Shown here in pieces: positions 13,986 to 22,447 of a DNA stretch of 59,202 bases. Both the position numbers and the translations under genes were made by a program. The notes under the pieces were generated by a model. The model saw only the letters and a program-made list of their open reading frames with translations, did not search any database and was not told the origin of the DNA. The stretch comes from AC-32 sp038237925. Lineage in GTDB: Bacteria > Actinomycetota > Thermoleophilia > Gaiellales > Gaiellaceae. Each line of letters starts with the position of its first letter. Position 1 is the first letter of the stretch. Where the stretch lies: contig JBBRYF010000013.1 in assembly GCA_038237925.1 (NCBI GenBank), forward strand, positions 1 to 59,202, written 5' to 3'.

Positions 13986-14321
13986 TCAGTCTACTGGCGC
14001 GGTCAGCTGGTCGACGAGGTCCCTGGCCCGCTCGTCCAGCGCTGATTTGGCCACCACCTGATCGAACCCCGCAGCGTGCGCGCGGCGCAGGCCCTCGGTG
14101 TCCGTGTGGTTCGTGTAGCCGAGGATCGGCACGTCCGGCCAGGCGTCCGCGACCTCGTCCGGATCGATGCGCGCGATGTCCGCGATCACGCAGTCGGGCG
14201 GGTCGACGTTGTCGACCGTAATCAAGTGATGGCCCGGCAACAGACCCTCCAGCTTCCCTCGGAAGAAGAGATCGACCCCCACCAGCAGGATCGTCGCCAC
14301 GAACGCAACGTACCACTCCAC
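13986..14321 (-). CDS. Degenerate receiver-domain (CheY-like) protein
   Basis: A 111-residue protein that reads as a single receiver domain: ATILLVGVDLFFRGKLEGLL as strand 1 and helix 1, DCVIADIARIDP with a possible phospho-acceptor Asp, ILGYTNHTD with the switch Thr, and VVAKSAL with the conserved Lys. The usual acidic pair after strand 1 is reduced to GVD, so normal phosphorylation is doubtful. It has no output domain. GTG at 14321 has GGAG seven bases upstream. It starts only 17 bases from the divergent DUF309 gene and lies 10 bases upstream of the ferredoxin gene. Confidence 0.68.
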   Translation of the reverse strand: MEWYVAFVATILLVGVDLFFRGKLEGLLPGHHLITVDNVDPPDCVIADIARIDPDEVADAWPDVPILGYTNHTDTEGLRRAHAAGFDQVVAKSALDERARDLVDQLTAPVD

Positions 14322-14338
14322 GCCTAGGCTCCAACAGC

Positions 14339-14665
14339 GTGAGCCACTTCGAAACCGGCCTCGACCTGATCCGCCGCGCCGAGTACTTCGCGGCACACGA
14401 GGAGCTCGAGGATGCGTGGCGCGCCGCGGCGCCCGGGGAACGCGACTTCTACCAGGGCCTCGTGCACGTGACGGTCGCGTGGTACCAGGCCGGCCGCGGC
14501 AATCGGGTCGGGTGCGAGCGGCAACTCGAGAAGGCGGCCCGGCGGCTTGGGTCGTACGCGCCCGAGCACCTCGGTGTGGACGTGGTGTCGATGCTCGAGC
14601 AGGTCGAAGCAGCGCAGCGAGTCGTCGCCGGGGGCTCGCTGGAGCTCCCGGCGCCGCGGGTCTAG
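14339..14665 (+). CDS. DUF309 family protein
   Basis: A 108-residue all-helical protein with the DUF309 signature FAAHEELEDAWR and FYQGLVHVTVAWY. The biochemical role of this family is not established. GTG at 14339 lies eight bases after TAGGCT (14325-14330), fitting a leaderless start. Only 17 bases separate its start from that of the divergent receiver-like gene, so the -10 is next to the other gene's first codon. The 3' end overlaps the convergent ccdA by four bases. Confidence 0.87.
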   Translation: MSHFETGLDLIRRAEYFAAHEELEDAWRAAAPGERDFYQGLVHVTVAWYQAGRGNRVGCERQLEKAARRLGSYAPEHLGVDVVSMLEQVEAAQRVVAGGSLELPAPRV

Positions 14666-15372
14666 ACGCTGCCGAGACCGATCGCCTCGAGCGCGCGGTT
14701 CAGCAGGACCCGCAGCCACCAGTCGCGGTTGAAGAACAGCAGCAGGCCGAGCGCGACGAGGATCGCCCCGCTGCCGAAGCGGATCGAGACGTAGTGGTCG
14801 CGGACCCAGCGGAACGCGGCCATCGCCCGCGTGAACGCGATCCCGATCGCGACGAACGCGACCGTGATCCCGAGCGAGTACGCGGCGAGCAGGATGCAGC
14901 CGCGGACGACGGTGCGCGAGTCGGCGGCGAGCGCGAGGATCGCGCCGAGCACGATGCCGACGCACGGAGCCGCGCACACCGCGAAGGCCGCGCCGAGCAG
15001 CGCGCGCGAGCCGCTCGCCCGGGCGCGTGTGAGCGCGCCCGGTGCGACCATTCGCTCGGGCCACGGTAGGAGGCCCGCGAAGGCGAGGCCGAGCACGACG
15101 AGCACGAAGCCCGCGATCTTCGTTCGCGTCTCCAGGTCGACCCAGCCGCCGAGCGCGGCCGCCGCCGCGCCGAGGACGACGAAGACGACCGTGAAGCCGA
15201 GCGCAAAGGGGACGCTCGCGGAGATAACGCGCCGCGCCGACCCCCGCTCGCCGAGCCGGTCGACCTCGACGGACGAGATCGCCGAGAGGTAACCGGGAAC
15301 GAGCGGCAGCACGCAGGGGAACGCGATCGAGACGAGCCCCGCGCCGAAGGCAGCGGCTATCCGCTCAGCCAC
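14662..15372 (-). CDS. ccdA: Cytochrome c biogenesis protein CcdA (DsbD-type thiol electron transporter)
   Basis: A 236-residue membrane protein with six predicted helices. The redox cysteines sit in helix 1 (AFPCVLPLVPGY) and helix 4 (CAAPCVGIVLGA), the CcdA arrangement that moves reducing equivalents from cytoplasmic thioredoxin to extracytoplasmic thiol proteins. The likely recipients are the TlpA and CcmH-like proteins encoded just upstream on the same strand. GTG at 15372 opens directly before the first helix. A 72-base spacer separates it from ccmH with no recognisable gene. Confidence 0.9.
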   Translation of the reverse strand: MAERIAAAFGAGLVSIAFPCVLPLVPGYLSAISSVEVDRLGERGSARRVISASVPFALGFTVVFVVLGAAAAALGGWVDLETRTKIAGFVLVVLGLAFAGLLPWPERMVAPGALTRARASGSRALLGAAFAVCAAPCVGIVLGAILALAADSRTVVRGCILLAAYSLGITVAFVAIGIAFTRAMAAFRWVRDHYVSIRFGSGAILVALGLLLFFNRDWWLRVLLNRALEAIGLGSV

Positions 15373-15444
15373 GCTACGCGTTCTTACTTGACGACGAACT
15401 CATCGACGAGAAGGTTCGCACGCGGCGCCGCGCTCGGGCGACTG

Positions 15445-15912
15445 CTAGCCGTCAAAGCGGGCTAGCTCTTCGTCGAGCCGGCGCTCCTCGTCCGGCTCGA
15501 GCGGGTGGCCGTTCAGCGACCAGCGCTGCGCCGCCCGCTCCGGCTCCCGTACGCGGGTCCACCGCCAGGCGAGAACGCCCAGCACCGCGGCCCCGCCGAG
15601 GACGCCGACGATCGGGAGCAGCCACGCAAGCAGGTCGAAGCCCTGCCGCGGCGGTGCCGCGAGGATCCGCTTGCCCCACTCCGAGGCGAGCCTGCGCTTG
15701 ATCTCACTGCGTGTGTCGCCGGCCGCGATGCGCTGCCGGATCTCCACCTTGATCCTTTGCGCGGCTGGCGTATCCGACTGCGCCAGCGTCTCGCCCGCGC
15801 AGATCGGGCACATCAGCTGGCCCTCGAGCTCCGGCAGCGTCGGGTGCTGCTCGCTCGCGACGGCCGGCGCCGCGAAGACGAGCGCGACGAGCCCGACCGC
15901 GAGCAGCCTCAC
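15445..15912 (-). CDS. ccmH: CcmH-like cytochrome c maturation thiol protein
   Basis: A 155-residue protein with a signal sequence (about 1-20), a CcmH/CycL domain with MCPICAGETLAQSDTPAAQ (cysteines near 35 and 38), a membrane helix (about 98-118) and a charged cytosolic tail. In cytochrome c maturation CcmH reduces or holds the apocytochrome CxxCH thiols. GTG at 15912 overlaps the tlpA stop as GTGA. No ccmE or ccmF is in the window, so a full system I cannot be claimed. Confidence 0.88.
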   Translation of the reverse strand: MRLLAVGLVALVFAAPAVASEQHPTLPELEGQLMCPICAGETLAQSDTPAAQRIKVEIRQRIAAGDTRSEIKRRLASEWGKRILAAPPRQGFDLLAWLLPIVGVLGGAAVLGVLAWRWTRVREPERAAQRWSLNGHPLEPDEERRLDEELARFDG

Positions 15913-16436
15913 GAGCGCAGCGCCCGCTCCACCCCGTCGCGAAGCTCGGCCGCGCTCACTCCGCTGATCACGTGAGCCACGAGCTTGCCGCGCCGGTCGA
16001 TGAAGAACGTCTCGGGGAGGCCGGTGAGCCCGTACACAGGTGACGTGACGTTGTGGTTGTCGTGGACGAGCGGGTAGCGCAGTCCGTACTTGTGGGCGAA
16101 CCTTCGAGCGTCTCCGGCGGGGTCGTTCACGTCGACGCCGAGCACGACGACGCGCCCCGCCCAGCGCTTGGCCGCCGCTGCCAACGTGGGGGCCTCCTGC
16201 TTGCACGGGAAGCACCACGATGCCCAGAAGTTCAGCACCACGACCTTGCCGCGTAGGGACGCGAGCTGGAGCGTCCCCGGCTGGTCGATGCGGCGGAGCG
16301 CGAAGTTCGGCGCCGTCTTGCCGATCTCGGCCTTCTTCCCAGAGCCCTGGACGAGCTTCCAGACGAGCAGTGCCAGCAGCAAGGCCACGAGCCCGACCGC
16401 CGTCACCTGCGCGCCGAGCTTGAGCCGTGCGGTCAT
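15909..16436 (-). CDS. TlpA/ResA-family membrane-anchored thiol-disulfide reductase
   Basis: A 175-residue thioredoxin-fold protein with an N-terminal signal anchor (about 10-30) and the active site WCFPC in NFWASWCFPCKQEAPT (near 78-82). A cis-Pro segment, GLPETFFIDRRG, lies near 140. It is CcmG/ResA-like: an extracytoplasmic reductase for cytochrome c cysteines or other proteins, probably kept reduced by CcdA. ATG at 16436 starts one base past the stop of the L,D-transpeptidase gene. Confidence 0.9.
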   Translation of the reverse strand: MTARLKLGAQVTAVGLVALLLALLVWKLVQGSGKKAEIGKTAPNFALRRIDQPGTLQLASLRGKVVVLNFWASWCFPCKQEAPTLAAAAKRWAGRVVVLGVDVNDPAGDARRFAHKYGLRYPLVHDNHNVTSPVYGLTGLPETFFIDRRGKLVAHVISGVSAAELRDGVERALRS

Positions 16437-16437
16437 C

Positions 16438-17421
16438 TCACGCGCCGACGATGAAGACCGTCGTCCCGACGGTCACGTGGTTGAAGAGCCACTCCGCGTC
16501 CGGGATGTGCATGCGGATGCAGCCGTGCGAGGCCGAGTAGCCGATCGACGCGTCGTCCGGAGTGCCGTGGATGCCGACGCCGGAGGCCGAGAGGCCCAGC
16601 CAACGCGTGCCGAGCGGGTTCCCGGGGCCAGGCGGGACCGGCTTCTCGCCCTTGGCCCACGCCGAGTTCGGCGGGTACCACCACGGGTTGCGCCACTTGA
16701 CGACAACCTGCCAGGTCCCGAGCGGGGTCGGGTACTGCGACTGGCCGGTCGCCACGCCGAAGACGCGCTGGAACTTCGCTCCCTTGTAGAGGTAGAGCCG
16801 GTTCGAGCCGCGGCGGATCACGATCACCGGGCCGAAGGAGCTGCGTGTGACTCGCGGCGCAAGCGCGGCGAACTGCAGCCGCAGCTCCGGCCGCGTGTTC
16901 GTGACGAGCGCCGTGAAGATCCCGTTCATCGCGCGCACCTGGCGCAGCGTCCGGCCGGCCTGCTGCCGGGTCACGACTGGGCGCAGGTTCCGGAGGAGGA
17001 GCTGTGCGTCACGGGCTGCGCGGTCGAAGCGCTTCGCGAGCGACGTGAGGTAGCGCTGCGTGCCGCGGCGGCTGAGGATCACGCGCAGCTTCAGCTCCGT
17101 CCCGGCAGGAGCGGTGAGCGCCCGCTGGACCGCTGCGCGAACGGCGGCCATCGCGCCGATGTGAGCCGGGGCGACCGCGAGCCGGTGGCGGGGCACAGCG
17201 AGGACGAGTGGACGCGCGAACGAGGCCGTCACCGCCGTGAACGCCTCGTCGGAGGTCATGTCGCCCACGTCGACCCCCGAGATCGTCACGCCGGCCGCGA
17301 TCGTCTGCGGCGCGGTCGTCGTCGTGCCGGTCGTGGTGCTCGCGGCGACGACGCCCGCAGACAGGCCGCCGGCTGCGGCAAGACCGAGCATGAAGATGAG
17401 CGCGAGACCCGCTTTCCGCAT
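16438..17421 (-). CDS. L,D-transpeptidase (YkuD) with putative peptidoglycan-binding domain
   Basis: A 327-residue secreted cell-wall enzyme. A signal peptide (about 1-26) precedes a Thr-rich linker (TTTGTTTTAPQT), a VanW/PGB4-like region (about 45-180) with GVDVGDMTSDEAF, and a YkuD domain (about 200-327). The catalytic motif is complete: HGTPDDASIGYSASHGCIRM, with Cys in SHGCIRM. It forms 3-3 cross-links in peptidoglycan or attaches proteins to it. ATG at 17421 lies nine bases after TAGACT (17436-17431). It heads a set with tlpA, ccmH and ccdA; extracytoplasmic redox control of its cysteine is conceivable. Confidence 0.93.
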   Translation of the reverse strand: MRKAGLALIFMLGLAAAGGLSAGVVAASTTTGTTTTAPQTIAAGVTISGVDVGDMTSDEAFTAVTASFARPLVLAVPRHRLAVAPAHIGAMAAVRAAVQRALTAPAGTELKLRVILSRRGTQRYLTSLAKRFDRAARDAQLLLRNLRPVVTRQQAGRTLRQVRAMNGIFTALVTNTRPELRLQFAALAPRVTRSSFGPVIVIRRGSNRLYLYKGAKFQRVFGVATGQSQYPTPLGTWQVVVKWRNPWWYPPNSAWAKGEKPVPPGPGNPLGTRWLGLSASGVGIHGTPDDASIGYSASHGCIRMHIPDAEWLFNHVTVGTTVFIVGA

Positions 17422-17577
17422 CGCGACAAGAGTCTAGCCCGCGTCCTGGTGATGAAGCCGTGGCTCACGGTTGCTAGCACCAAGCCAGGTGCCGCGCTCG
17501 GCCGCGGCGCAGGCTGGTTGCCTCGCAAGGACGAGAGCGGTGTCTGGCGCCGCGTGCTAGCGGGCGAGAGACCGGTT
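17422..17577 (-). promoter_or_regulatory. Intergenic region with promoter of the L,D-transpeptidase operon
   Basis: A 156-base spacer after the GDPD stop. TAGACT (17436-17431) sits nine bases before the ATG of the transpeptidase. No Shine-Dalgarno, clear terminator or small gene was found in the rest. Confidence 0.5.
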
Positions 17578-18297
17578 TCATCGCCAGGACGCGGGCGGGC
17601 CCGAGAAGATGCGGGGATCGTTCGTGATCACCGCGTCGACACCCAGCTTGTCGAGCCAAGGCAGTAGCTCCGGGTCGTCCACGGTCCAGACGAGCACCGG
17701 CGCACCGAGCGCGTGGCAGCGCTCTACCGCCGCCTCGCTCACAACGTCCCAATAGAGAACCGCCGCGGTCGCGGAGGAAGCGGCGAGCAGCCCCGCGATC
17801 CTGCCCGGGAGCGCGCGTCGCAGCCCGCGGATGATCAGGCGGGCAGGCGGCTGCAGGAGCCGTTTCTGGACGAGGCCCGTGCGGTCCTGTGGGTACGTCC
17901 TGCCCAGTCGCACGGACGGCTCGACCGCGTGCAGCGCCAGCAGCGTCGCCGGGCGGAACGAGCTCACGAGTGTTCGTTCGACGAGCTCGTGACGCCGGAG
18001 CGCAGCGGCGACAGCAGCCTCGGCGCCGTGCGACTTGAGGTCGAGATGGACTCCGGCGCCACTCGAGGCGAGGAGCTCCAGCGCCTCGTCGAGGGTCGGA
18101 AGGCCGCTTGCGCCGGCCGGCCGGTCGTGCGCGAGCATGAGCGCGCCGTCCACCGAATGCACGTCGAACTCGACCAGGTCGCAGCCGAGCTCCACCGCCA
18201 GGGCGATCGACTCGAGCGTGTTCTCAGGCGCTAGCGCCGCCGCGCCCCGGTGCCCGATCCGCAGCGCACGGCCCTCGCGCCGCGCGAGCTCGATCAC
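17578..18297 (-). CDS. Glycerophosphodiester phosphodiesterase (GDPD family)
   Basis: A 239-residue TIM-barrel phosphodiesterase that hydrolyses glycerophosphodiesters to glycerol 3-phosphate and an alcohol. The catalytic start IGHRGAAALAPENTLESI (from about 14) holds the conserved His-Arg and Glu. CDLVEFDVHSVDGALMLAHD contains the metal-binding Glu and Asp and the second His. VLVWTVDDPELLPWL and VDAVITNDP complete the barrel. There is no signal peptide, so it is cytoplasmic. GTG at 18297 overlaps the stop of the phosphatase gene as GTGA. Confidence 0.93.
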   Translation of the reverse strand: MIELARREGRALRIGHRGAAALAPENTLESIALAVELGCDLVEFDVHSVDGALMLAHDRPAGASGLPTLDEALELLASSGAGVHLDLKSHGAEAAVAAALRRHELVERTLVSSFRPATLLALHAVEPSVRLGRTYPQDRTGLVQKRLLQPPARLIIRGLRRALPGRIAGLLAASSATAAVLYWDVVSEAAVERCHALGAPVLVWTVDDPELLPWLDKLGVDAVITNDPRIFSGPPASWR

Positions 18298-20942
18298 GTG
18301 CGCTTGACGACGACGACCGCGCAGTCGTCCGCGAGATCGCCTGCGAACGCGCGACAGTCCTCGACGAGCGCCTGCGCGAGCTCCTCCGCCGAGAGCCCCG
18401 CGTTGGCGGCGAGCGCCTTGTCGAGCCGCTCCTCACCATAGAGCTCGCCGTCGCGCCGCGCCTCGAGCAAGCCGTCGGTGTAGAGCACGGCCGCATCGCC
18501 CGGCTCGAGCCGGACACTCTCCACCCTGTACGTCTGCTGGTCCGCGATTCCGAGCGCGAGACCGCGCACGCCCAGCGGCGTGGGAGCGGCGCTCGTCCGG
18601 ACGATGCGCGGCGGCGGATGGCCGGCGCTCGCACACACCAGCTCGCCGTCGGCCCCGTCGGCGGTCAGGTAGAGCATCGTGATGAACTTGCCCTCGCCGA
18701 TCTCCTCGACCACGACCTCGTTCGCCGCGGCGAGGAAGTCGCCCGGGTCCGGGTGCTCGCGGGCGAGCGAGCGGAAGACGAACTTCGCCATCGCCATGTC
18801 GGCCGCCGCGCCGATCCCGTGGCCGGTTACGTCCCCGAGCACGACCGCGAGACGCCCGTCTGCGAGACGGAGGAAGTCGTAGACGTCGCCGCCGACGTCC
18901 ATGCGCGCGGAGGACGCGTAGACCGCGCCCACGTCGAGCCCTTCGGCCTGCGGCTGCGTGCGCGGCAGCAGCGAGCGCTGCATCGAGTCGGCGAACTGCT
19001 TCTGCTGCTGGTAGAGACGCGCGTTGTCGAGGGCGAGCGCGGCCTGCCCCGCGATCGAGGTCGCGGCCTCGAGCACCTCGCCGGCGACCGGGCGCTCCGG
19101 GTCGAGCGAGACGAGGGTCAGCGTCCCGAGGATCTCGGCCTGCGTGGCGAGCGGGATCACCGCTGCCGACGAGCCCTTCTCGATGAACGGCAGCAGCGGC
19201 TCGTGCGCCGGGCCGAGCAGCTTGATCGTGCGCGCATCGAGCACGACCGGCTGGCCGCTGCGGAAGGCGCTCGGCCGCACCGGCGAGAGCGGCTGCGGCA
19301 GCGAGAGGATCGCGCGCATCGACTCCTTCATCCGCTCGTCTCGCACGTGCATCGCGACCGGCACCAGCGCGGTCCCTCGCGCGTCGGGCATGCGCAGCGA
19401 GGCGGCGTCGACCTCGAGCGTCTCGACGATCGTGCGCGTCACCGCCTCGAGCGTCCTGTCCAGCGAGAGGCTCTCCGAGAACGTGCGGGAGATTTCGTAC
19501 AGCGCGCGCAGGCGCCGCGATGCCTCGCGCTCGGCCTCGAGTGCTACTTTCCGCTCGTCGTCCGCGAGCTTCGTGCGCTCGTGCAGGCGCGCGTTCTGGA
19601 CCGCCACCGCGAGCTGGGCGCCGAGGGCGAGGAGGAGCGCCTCCTCGTTCTCGGTCAGCTCCCGGCCCGCGCTCGGATACACCGCGAGCAGGCCGATCAG
19701 GTCGTCGCGCACGCGCAGGGGCACGGCGACCGCGGCCTCGATCCCGATCTCCTCGAGCACGTCGACCACGCCTGCGAGGCGCGGGTCGCTCACGGCGTAC
19801 GGGATGCAGAGGAGCCCGCGGCCGCGCGCGGGGCCGAGCAGGAGCTCGAGCAGCCGCTCGGCGACGCGCGTGTGCGGTCCGGTCAGCTCGCGCTCGGCGG
19901 CAGGCTCGAGGCGAGGCTCCGCCTCATCGGTCAGATAGACGGCCAGCCGCTCGGCACCGAGCAGACCTGAGACGTGCTCGATCGCTGTGTCGAGCGTGTG
20001 TACGAGTGAGAGCTGGGCGATCGCCTGGCCGACGATCGTCAGGAGGGCGCGCGTCCGTTCGAGCTCGACGGAGAGCGTCTGCCTTCGCTCGCCGGCACGC
20101 AGCGCGTGGGCCACGCGAACGGCGAACGTGCTGAGCCGCTCGAGCAGCGGGTCGCCCGCGCGAACGTCCTCGGCAAGCAGAAGCTGCAGCGCGCCCTGCG
20201 GGGGCTCGCCGAGCTGCAGCGTGACGATCGCGCCGCCCGCTTCGACCTCCTCGAGCGTGAGCGACTCCGGGGCGGCGCGCGCGCGGCCGACTGCCTCGAG
20301 CGCGGCTGCAGTCTCGAGAGCCGTCCCGGCGAGGGCCGCCAGCACCGCGCCCTGGGGCTCGTAGCGCCAGACGAGGCAGGCGCGCGCGCCCGTCGCCTCT
20401 GCCGCGAGGGTCGCGACCTGCTCGGCTACGCGCGACTCGTCGGAGCCGGCGGCGAGCGCGTCGCCGGCGAGGCCGAGCAGGTCGGGCGCGACCGTCGAGC
20501 CGTCGCCGTCGCCCAGCGCCCGGCGCGCGAGCGCAATCTCCTCGGCGGCCGCGGTGGCCAGCCGCCGCTCGCGGGCCTCGAAGTCGCCTCGCTGCCGTAA
20601 CAGCTCTAGCGAGCCTACGACTCCGTCCCCGTCGAGCACGGGCAGCTGCAACACGGCCGCGGCGCCGAGCTGCTCGGCCACCCGTCGCAGCGGGCGCGGG
20701 AGCTGGAGCAGCTCGTCGTGCAGCTCGAGCGGAACCGCCCCAGGGCCGAGCCGGGAGCCCTCGAGCTCGGCGCGCAGCGCGGCCGACGCCGCGTGGACCG
20801 CGCGGGCGGTCAGGCCGCCGGAGTCGTCGAGCAGGCGGGCCACGACGACGTCCGCGCCCGCGTTCTCGGCCGCTCGCCCGACGATCGACGCCAGCGCCGA
20901 ATCGAGCGCACCGACCCCGGTTGTCTCCCTGGCAACGGCCAT
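18294..20942 (-). CDS. Multi-GAF SpoIIE/RsbU-type PP2C phosphatase
   Basis: An 882-residue cytoplasmic sensor phosphatase. The first 640 residues hold several GAF-like domains (about 5-145, 170-285, 305-455 and 490-640). The PP2C/SpoIIE domain covers about 675-882, with metal-binding DVGGDVYDF and LGDVTGHGIGAA, SAGHPPP and LYTDGLLEAR. Such proteins dephosphorylate anti-sigma antagonists in partner-switching stress pathways. No partner (STAS or RsbW type) is encoded nearby. The ATG at 20942 has GGGGGCAGAAG upstream and CATACT 16 bases before it. Co-transcribed with the GDPD gene. Confidence 0.92.
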   Translation of the reverse strand: MAVARETTGVGALDSALASIVGRAAENAGADVVVARLLDDSGGLTARAVHAASAALRAELEGSRLGPGAVPLELHDELLQLPRPLRRVAEQLGAAAVLQLPVLDGDGVVGSLELLRQRGDFEARERRLATAAAEEIALARRALGDGDGSTVAPDLLGLAGDALAAGSDESRVAEQVATLAAEATGARACLVWRYEPQGAVLAALAGTALETAAALEAVGRARAAPESLTLEEVEAGGAIVTLQLGEPPQGALQLLLAEDVRAGDPLLERLSTFAVRVAHALRAGERRQTLSVELERTRALLTIVGQAIAQLSLVHTLDTAIEHVSGLLGAERLAVYLTDEAEPRLEPAAERELTGPHTRVAERLLELLLGPARGRGLLCIPYAVSDPRLAGVVDVLEEIGIEAAVAVPLRVRDDLIGLLAVYPSAGRELTENEEALLLALGAQLAVAVQNARLHERTKLADDERKVALEAEREASRRLRALYEISRTFSESLSLDRTLEAVTRTIVETLEVDAASLRMPDARGTALVPVAMHVRDERMKESMRAILSLPQPLSPVRPSAFRSGQPVVLDARTIKLLGPAHEPLLPFIEKGSSAAVIPLATQAEILGTLTLVSLDPERPVAGEVLEAATSIAGQAALALDNARLYQQQKQFADSMQRSLLPRTQPQAEGLDVGAVYASSARMDVGGDVYDFLRLADGRLAVVLGDVTGHGIGAAADMAMAKFVFRSLAREHPDPGDFLAAANEVVVEEIGEGKFITMLYLTADGADGELVCASAGHPPPRIVRTSAAPTPLGVRGLALGIADQQTYRVESVRLEPGDAAVLYTDGLLEARRDGELYGEERLDKALAANAGLSAEELAQALVEDCRAFAGDLADDCAVVVVKRT

Positions 20943-20971
20943 CTTCTGCCCCCGCCGAAGTATGGCGCTAC

Positions 20972-20983
20972 TAGACTCCCCGC
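20972..20983 (+). promoter_or_regulatory. -10 element of the 75-residue membrane protein gene
   Basis: TAGACT (20972-20977) ends six bases before the GTG start. No Shine-Dalgarno is visible, so a leaderless transcript is likely. Confidence 0.5.
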
Positions 20984-21211
20984 GTGGCCCTGCCCGAGCG
21001 ACAGCACGTCGAGGAGGAGCTGCTCGACCCGACGGCGATCCAGCGCAACTACCGTCGCCAGCGGATCAAGCGCCGCGTCCGCGAGGAGCGGGCTCGGGAG
21101 CGCAACCTGGCACGCCTGCGCTTCTGGCTCGCGCTGACGGCCGTGGTCGCGACGAGCATCGGGCTCGCGATCGTGATCTGGAACCAGATCCAGCGGCTGT
21201 TCGGGCTCTAG
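20984..21211 (+). CDS. Small tail-anchored membrane protein (75 residues)
   Basis: The first 45 residues are hydrophilic and very basic-helical (RRQRIKRRVREERARERN) and the rest is one membrane helix (about 48-68) followed by QRLFGL. The topology suggests a cytoplasmic charged helix on a C-terminal anchor. No family recognised. GTG at 20984 follows a -10 hexamer by six bases. Divergent from the phosphatase gene and convergent with the zinc-ribbon gene, six bases away. Confidence 0.65.
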   Translation: MALPERQHVEEELLDPTAIQRNYRRQRIKRRVREERARERNLARLRFWLALTAVVATSIGLAIVIWNQIQRLFGL

Positions 21212-21217
21212 CCCTCG

Positions 21218-21433
21218 TTACTGGAGACGCGCTGCCCGGGTGAACGGGCTCCACGCTGTCTGCTCCCACGAGCGTCCGGAGCACATCGGGCACACGGGCA
21301 GCGTGCGGCGAACCGTCACGCCGTAGGAGCACTCGGAGCAGCGGTAATCGCCCTTGCCGTTGTCGCCCGCGGCCCAGAACTGCACGCCGCCGTCTCCGCC
21401 CGTATTCGTGCAGTCGAGACGCTGTGACGCCAT
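21218..21433 (-). CDS. Small zinc-ribbon protein (71 residues)
   Basis: A 71-residue protein with a rubredoxin-like zinc ribbon: YRCSECSYGVTV and VCPMCSGRSW give two CxxC pairs, and one further Cys lies near the N terminus. Tryptophans around the second knuckle resemble conserved actinobacterial zinc-ribbon orphans. Function unknown; nucleic-acid or protein binding is typical for such folds. The ATG at 21433 has a purine-rich GGAGAAGGGGG about ten bases upstream. Confidence 0.7.
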   Translation of the reverse strand: MASQRLDCTNTGGDGGVQFWAAGDNGKGDYRCSECSYGVTVRRTLPVCPMCSGRSWEQTAWSPFTRAARLQ

Positions 21434-21486
21434 GAACGACCCCCTTCTCCTGAACTCGTCTGCCGAAAAATGCCCATACTGCGCCC

Positions 21487-21975
21487 GTGCAAACTCCCGA
21501 GCCCTTTCCGCCGGAGGCGCCGGACGAGCCGTACTACGAGCCGGACGAGGACGCGTTCGTCCGCCCGGGTACAGGCCTGTGGGCGCTCGGCGGGCGGCTG
21601 ACCTGGGTCGCGGCGCTCGCCCTCGCCCTCTCGTCCTTCACCGGCTGGTACGCCGGCTCGAGCCAGTCCGGCCCGACGCTGTCGGTGATCGGCTGGCACA
21701 CAGGCCTGCTCGGCAAGCTCGTCTTCTTCGTCGGGCTCGCGCTGCTCGCGCTGGCGGCGCTGCGGGAGTTCGGCTTCGAGCTGCCTCCGGCGATCCCGGA
21801 GAGCCTCGTCGTGATCGCGTTGGGCTCGCTCGCGACGATCTTCGTCCTGATCCGGCTCATCTCGATCCCCGACACGATCGTGGCGGCCGGCCGCGGGATC
21901 GGGATCTGGATCAGCCTGCTCGCGGCTCTGGCCGTAATCGTCGCCGGCCTGCTACGAGCTTCAGAAGAGCTATAG
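21487..21975 (+). CDS. Four-helix membrane protein of unknown function
   Basis: A 162-residue protein with an acidic, proline-rich cytosolic N terminus (about 1-30) and four hydrophobic helices (about 38-58, 70-92, 104-122 and 135-155). No catalytic motif is seen. GTG at 21487 lies six bases after CATACT (21475-21480), consistent with a leaderless start. The last 65 bases overlap the 3' end of the convergent PAP2 gene. Confidence 0.7.
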   Translation: MQTPEPFPPEAPDEPYYEPDEDAFVRPGTGLWALGGRLTWVAALALALSSFTGWYAGSSQSGPTLSVIGWHTGLLGKLVFFVGLALLALAALREFGFELPPAIPESLVVIALGSLATIFVLIRLISIPDTIVAAGRGIGIWISLLAALAVIVAGLLRASEEL

Positions 21976-22447
21976 CCACGAGCGTGCCGAGCACGGCGCC
22001 GCCGGCGATGTCGAGCGGCCAGTGGACACCGACGTAGACACGCGACCAGGCGATCGCCGCGGCCAGGACGAAGGCCGGCCACGCGAGACGCGGCGAGGCC
22101 CAGGCGATCACGGTCGCCGACGCGAACGCCGCCGACGCGTGGCCCGACGGGAACGCGCCCGAGTGCGGTGTGTGGACGAGAGGTTTCGGCTCCGGGTAGA
22201 CGAGCGGCGGGCGCTCTCGGCCGATCAGCTGGCGCAACAGCAGCGACACCCCGTCGGCGGCGAGGTCGGCGGCGACGAGCACGGCGAGAAACCACGGACG
22301 GCGCCAGAGCAGGGCGAGCACGATGCCGGCGACGACGAACACGAGGCCGTCGGTGCCGATCCGCGTCAGCCAGACGAACGCCGAGTTCAGCCAGTCGACG
22401 CGGTGGTGGACGACCCAGCGCTCGAGGTGACGGTCGAGCGCGATCAG
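21911..22447 (-). CDS. PAP2-family membrane phosphatase
   Basis: A 178-residue PAP2 (type 2 phosphatidic acid phosphatase/bromoperoxidase-like) protein. All three motifs are present: RQLIGRERPP, AFPSGHASAAF and SRVYVGVHWPLDIAGG. It probably dephosphorylates a lipid phosphate such as undecaprenyl pyrophosphate or phosphatidylglycerol phosphate on the outer membrane face. No ATG, GTG or TTG precedes the N-terminal segment IALDRHLERW. The best start is CTG at 22447, overlapping the regulator stop as CTGA. The C-terminal codons overlap the convergent membrane protein gene by 65 bases. Confidence 0.85.
   Translation of the reverse strand: MIALDRHLERWVVHHRVDWLNSAFVWLTRIGTDGLVFVVAGIVLALLWRRPWFLAVLVAADLAADGVSLLLRQLIGRERPPLVYPEPKPLVHTPHSGAFPSGHASAAFASATVIAWASPRLAWPAFVLAAAIAWSRVYVGVHWPLDIAGGAVLGTLVAIALLKLVAGRRRLRPEPRAG

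Noticed and set aside
15373..15444. Small gene between ccmH and ccdA (frame ending in LLVDEFVVK)
   Set aside because: The frame has no start codon after the ccmH stop and is under 25 codons; it is treated as leader of ccdA.
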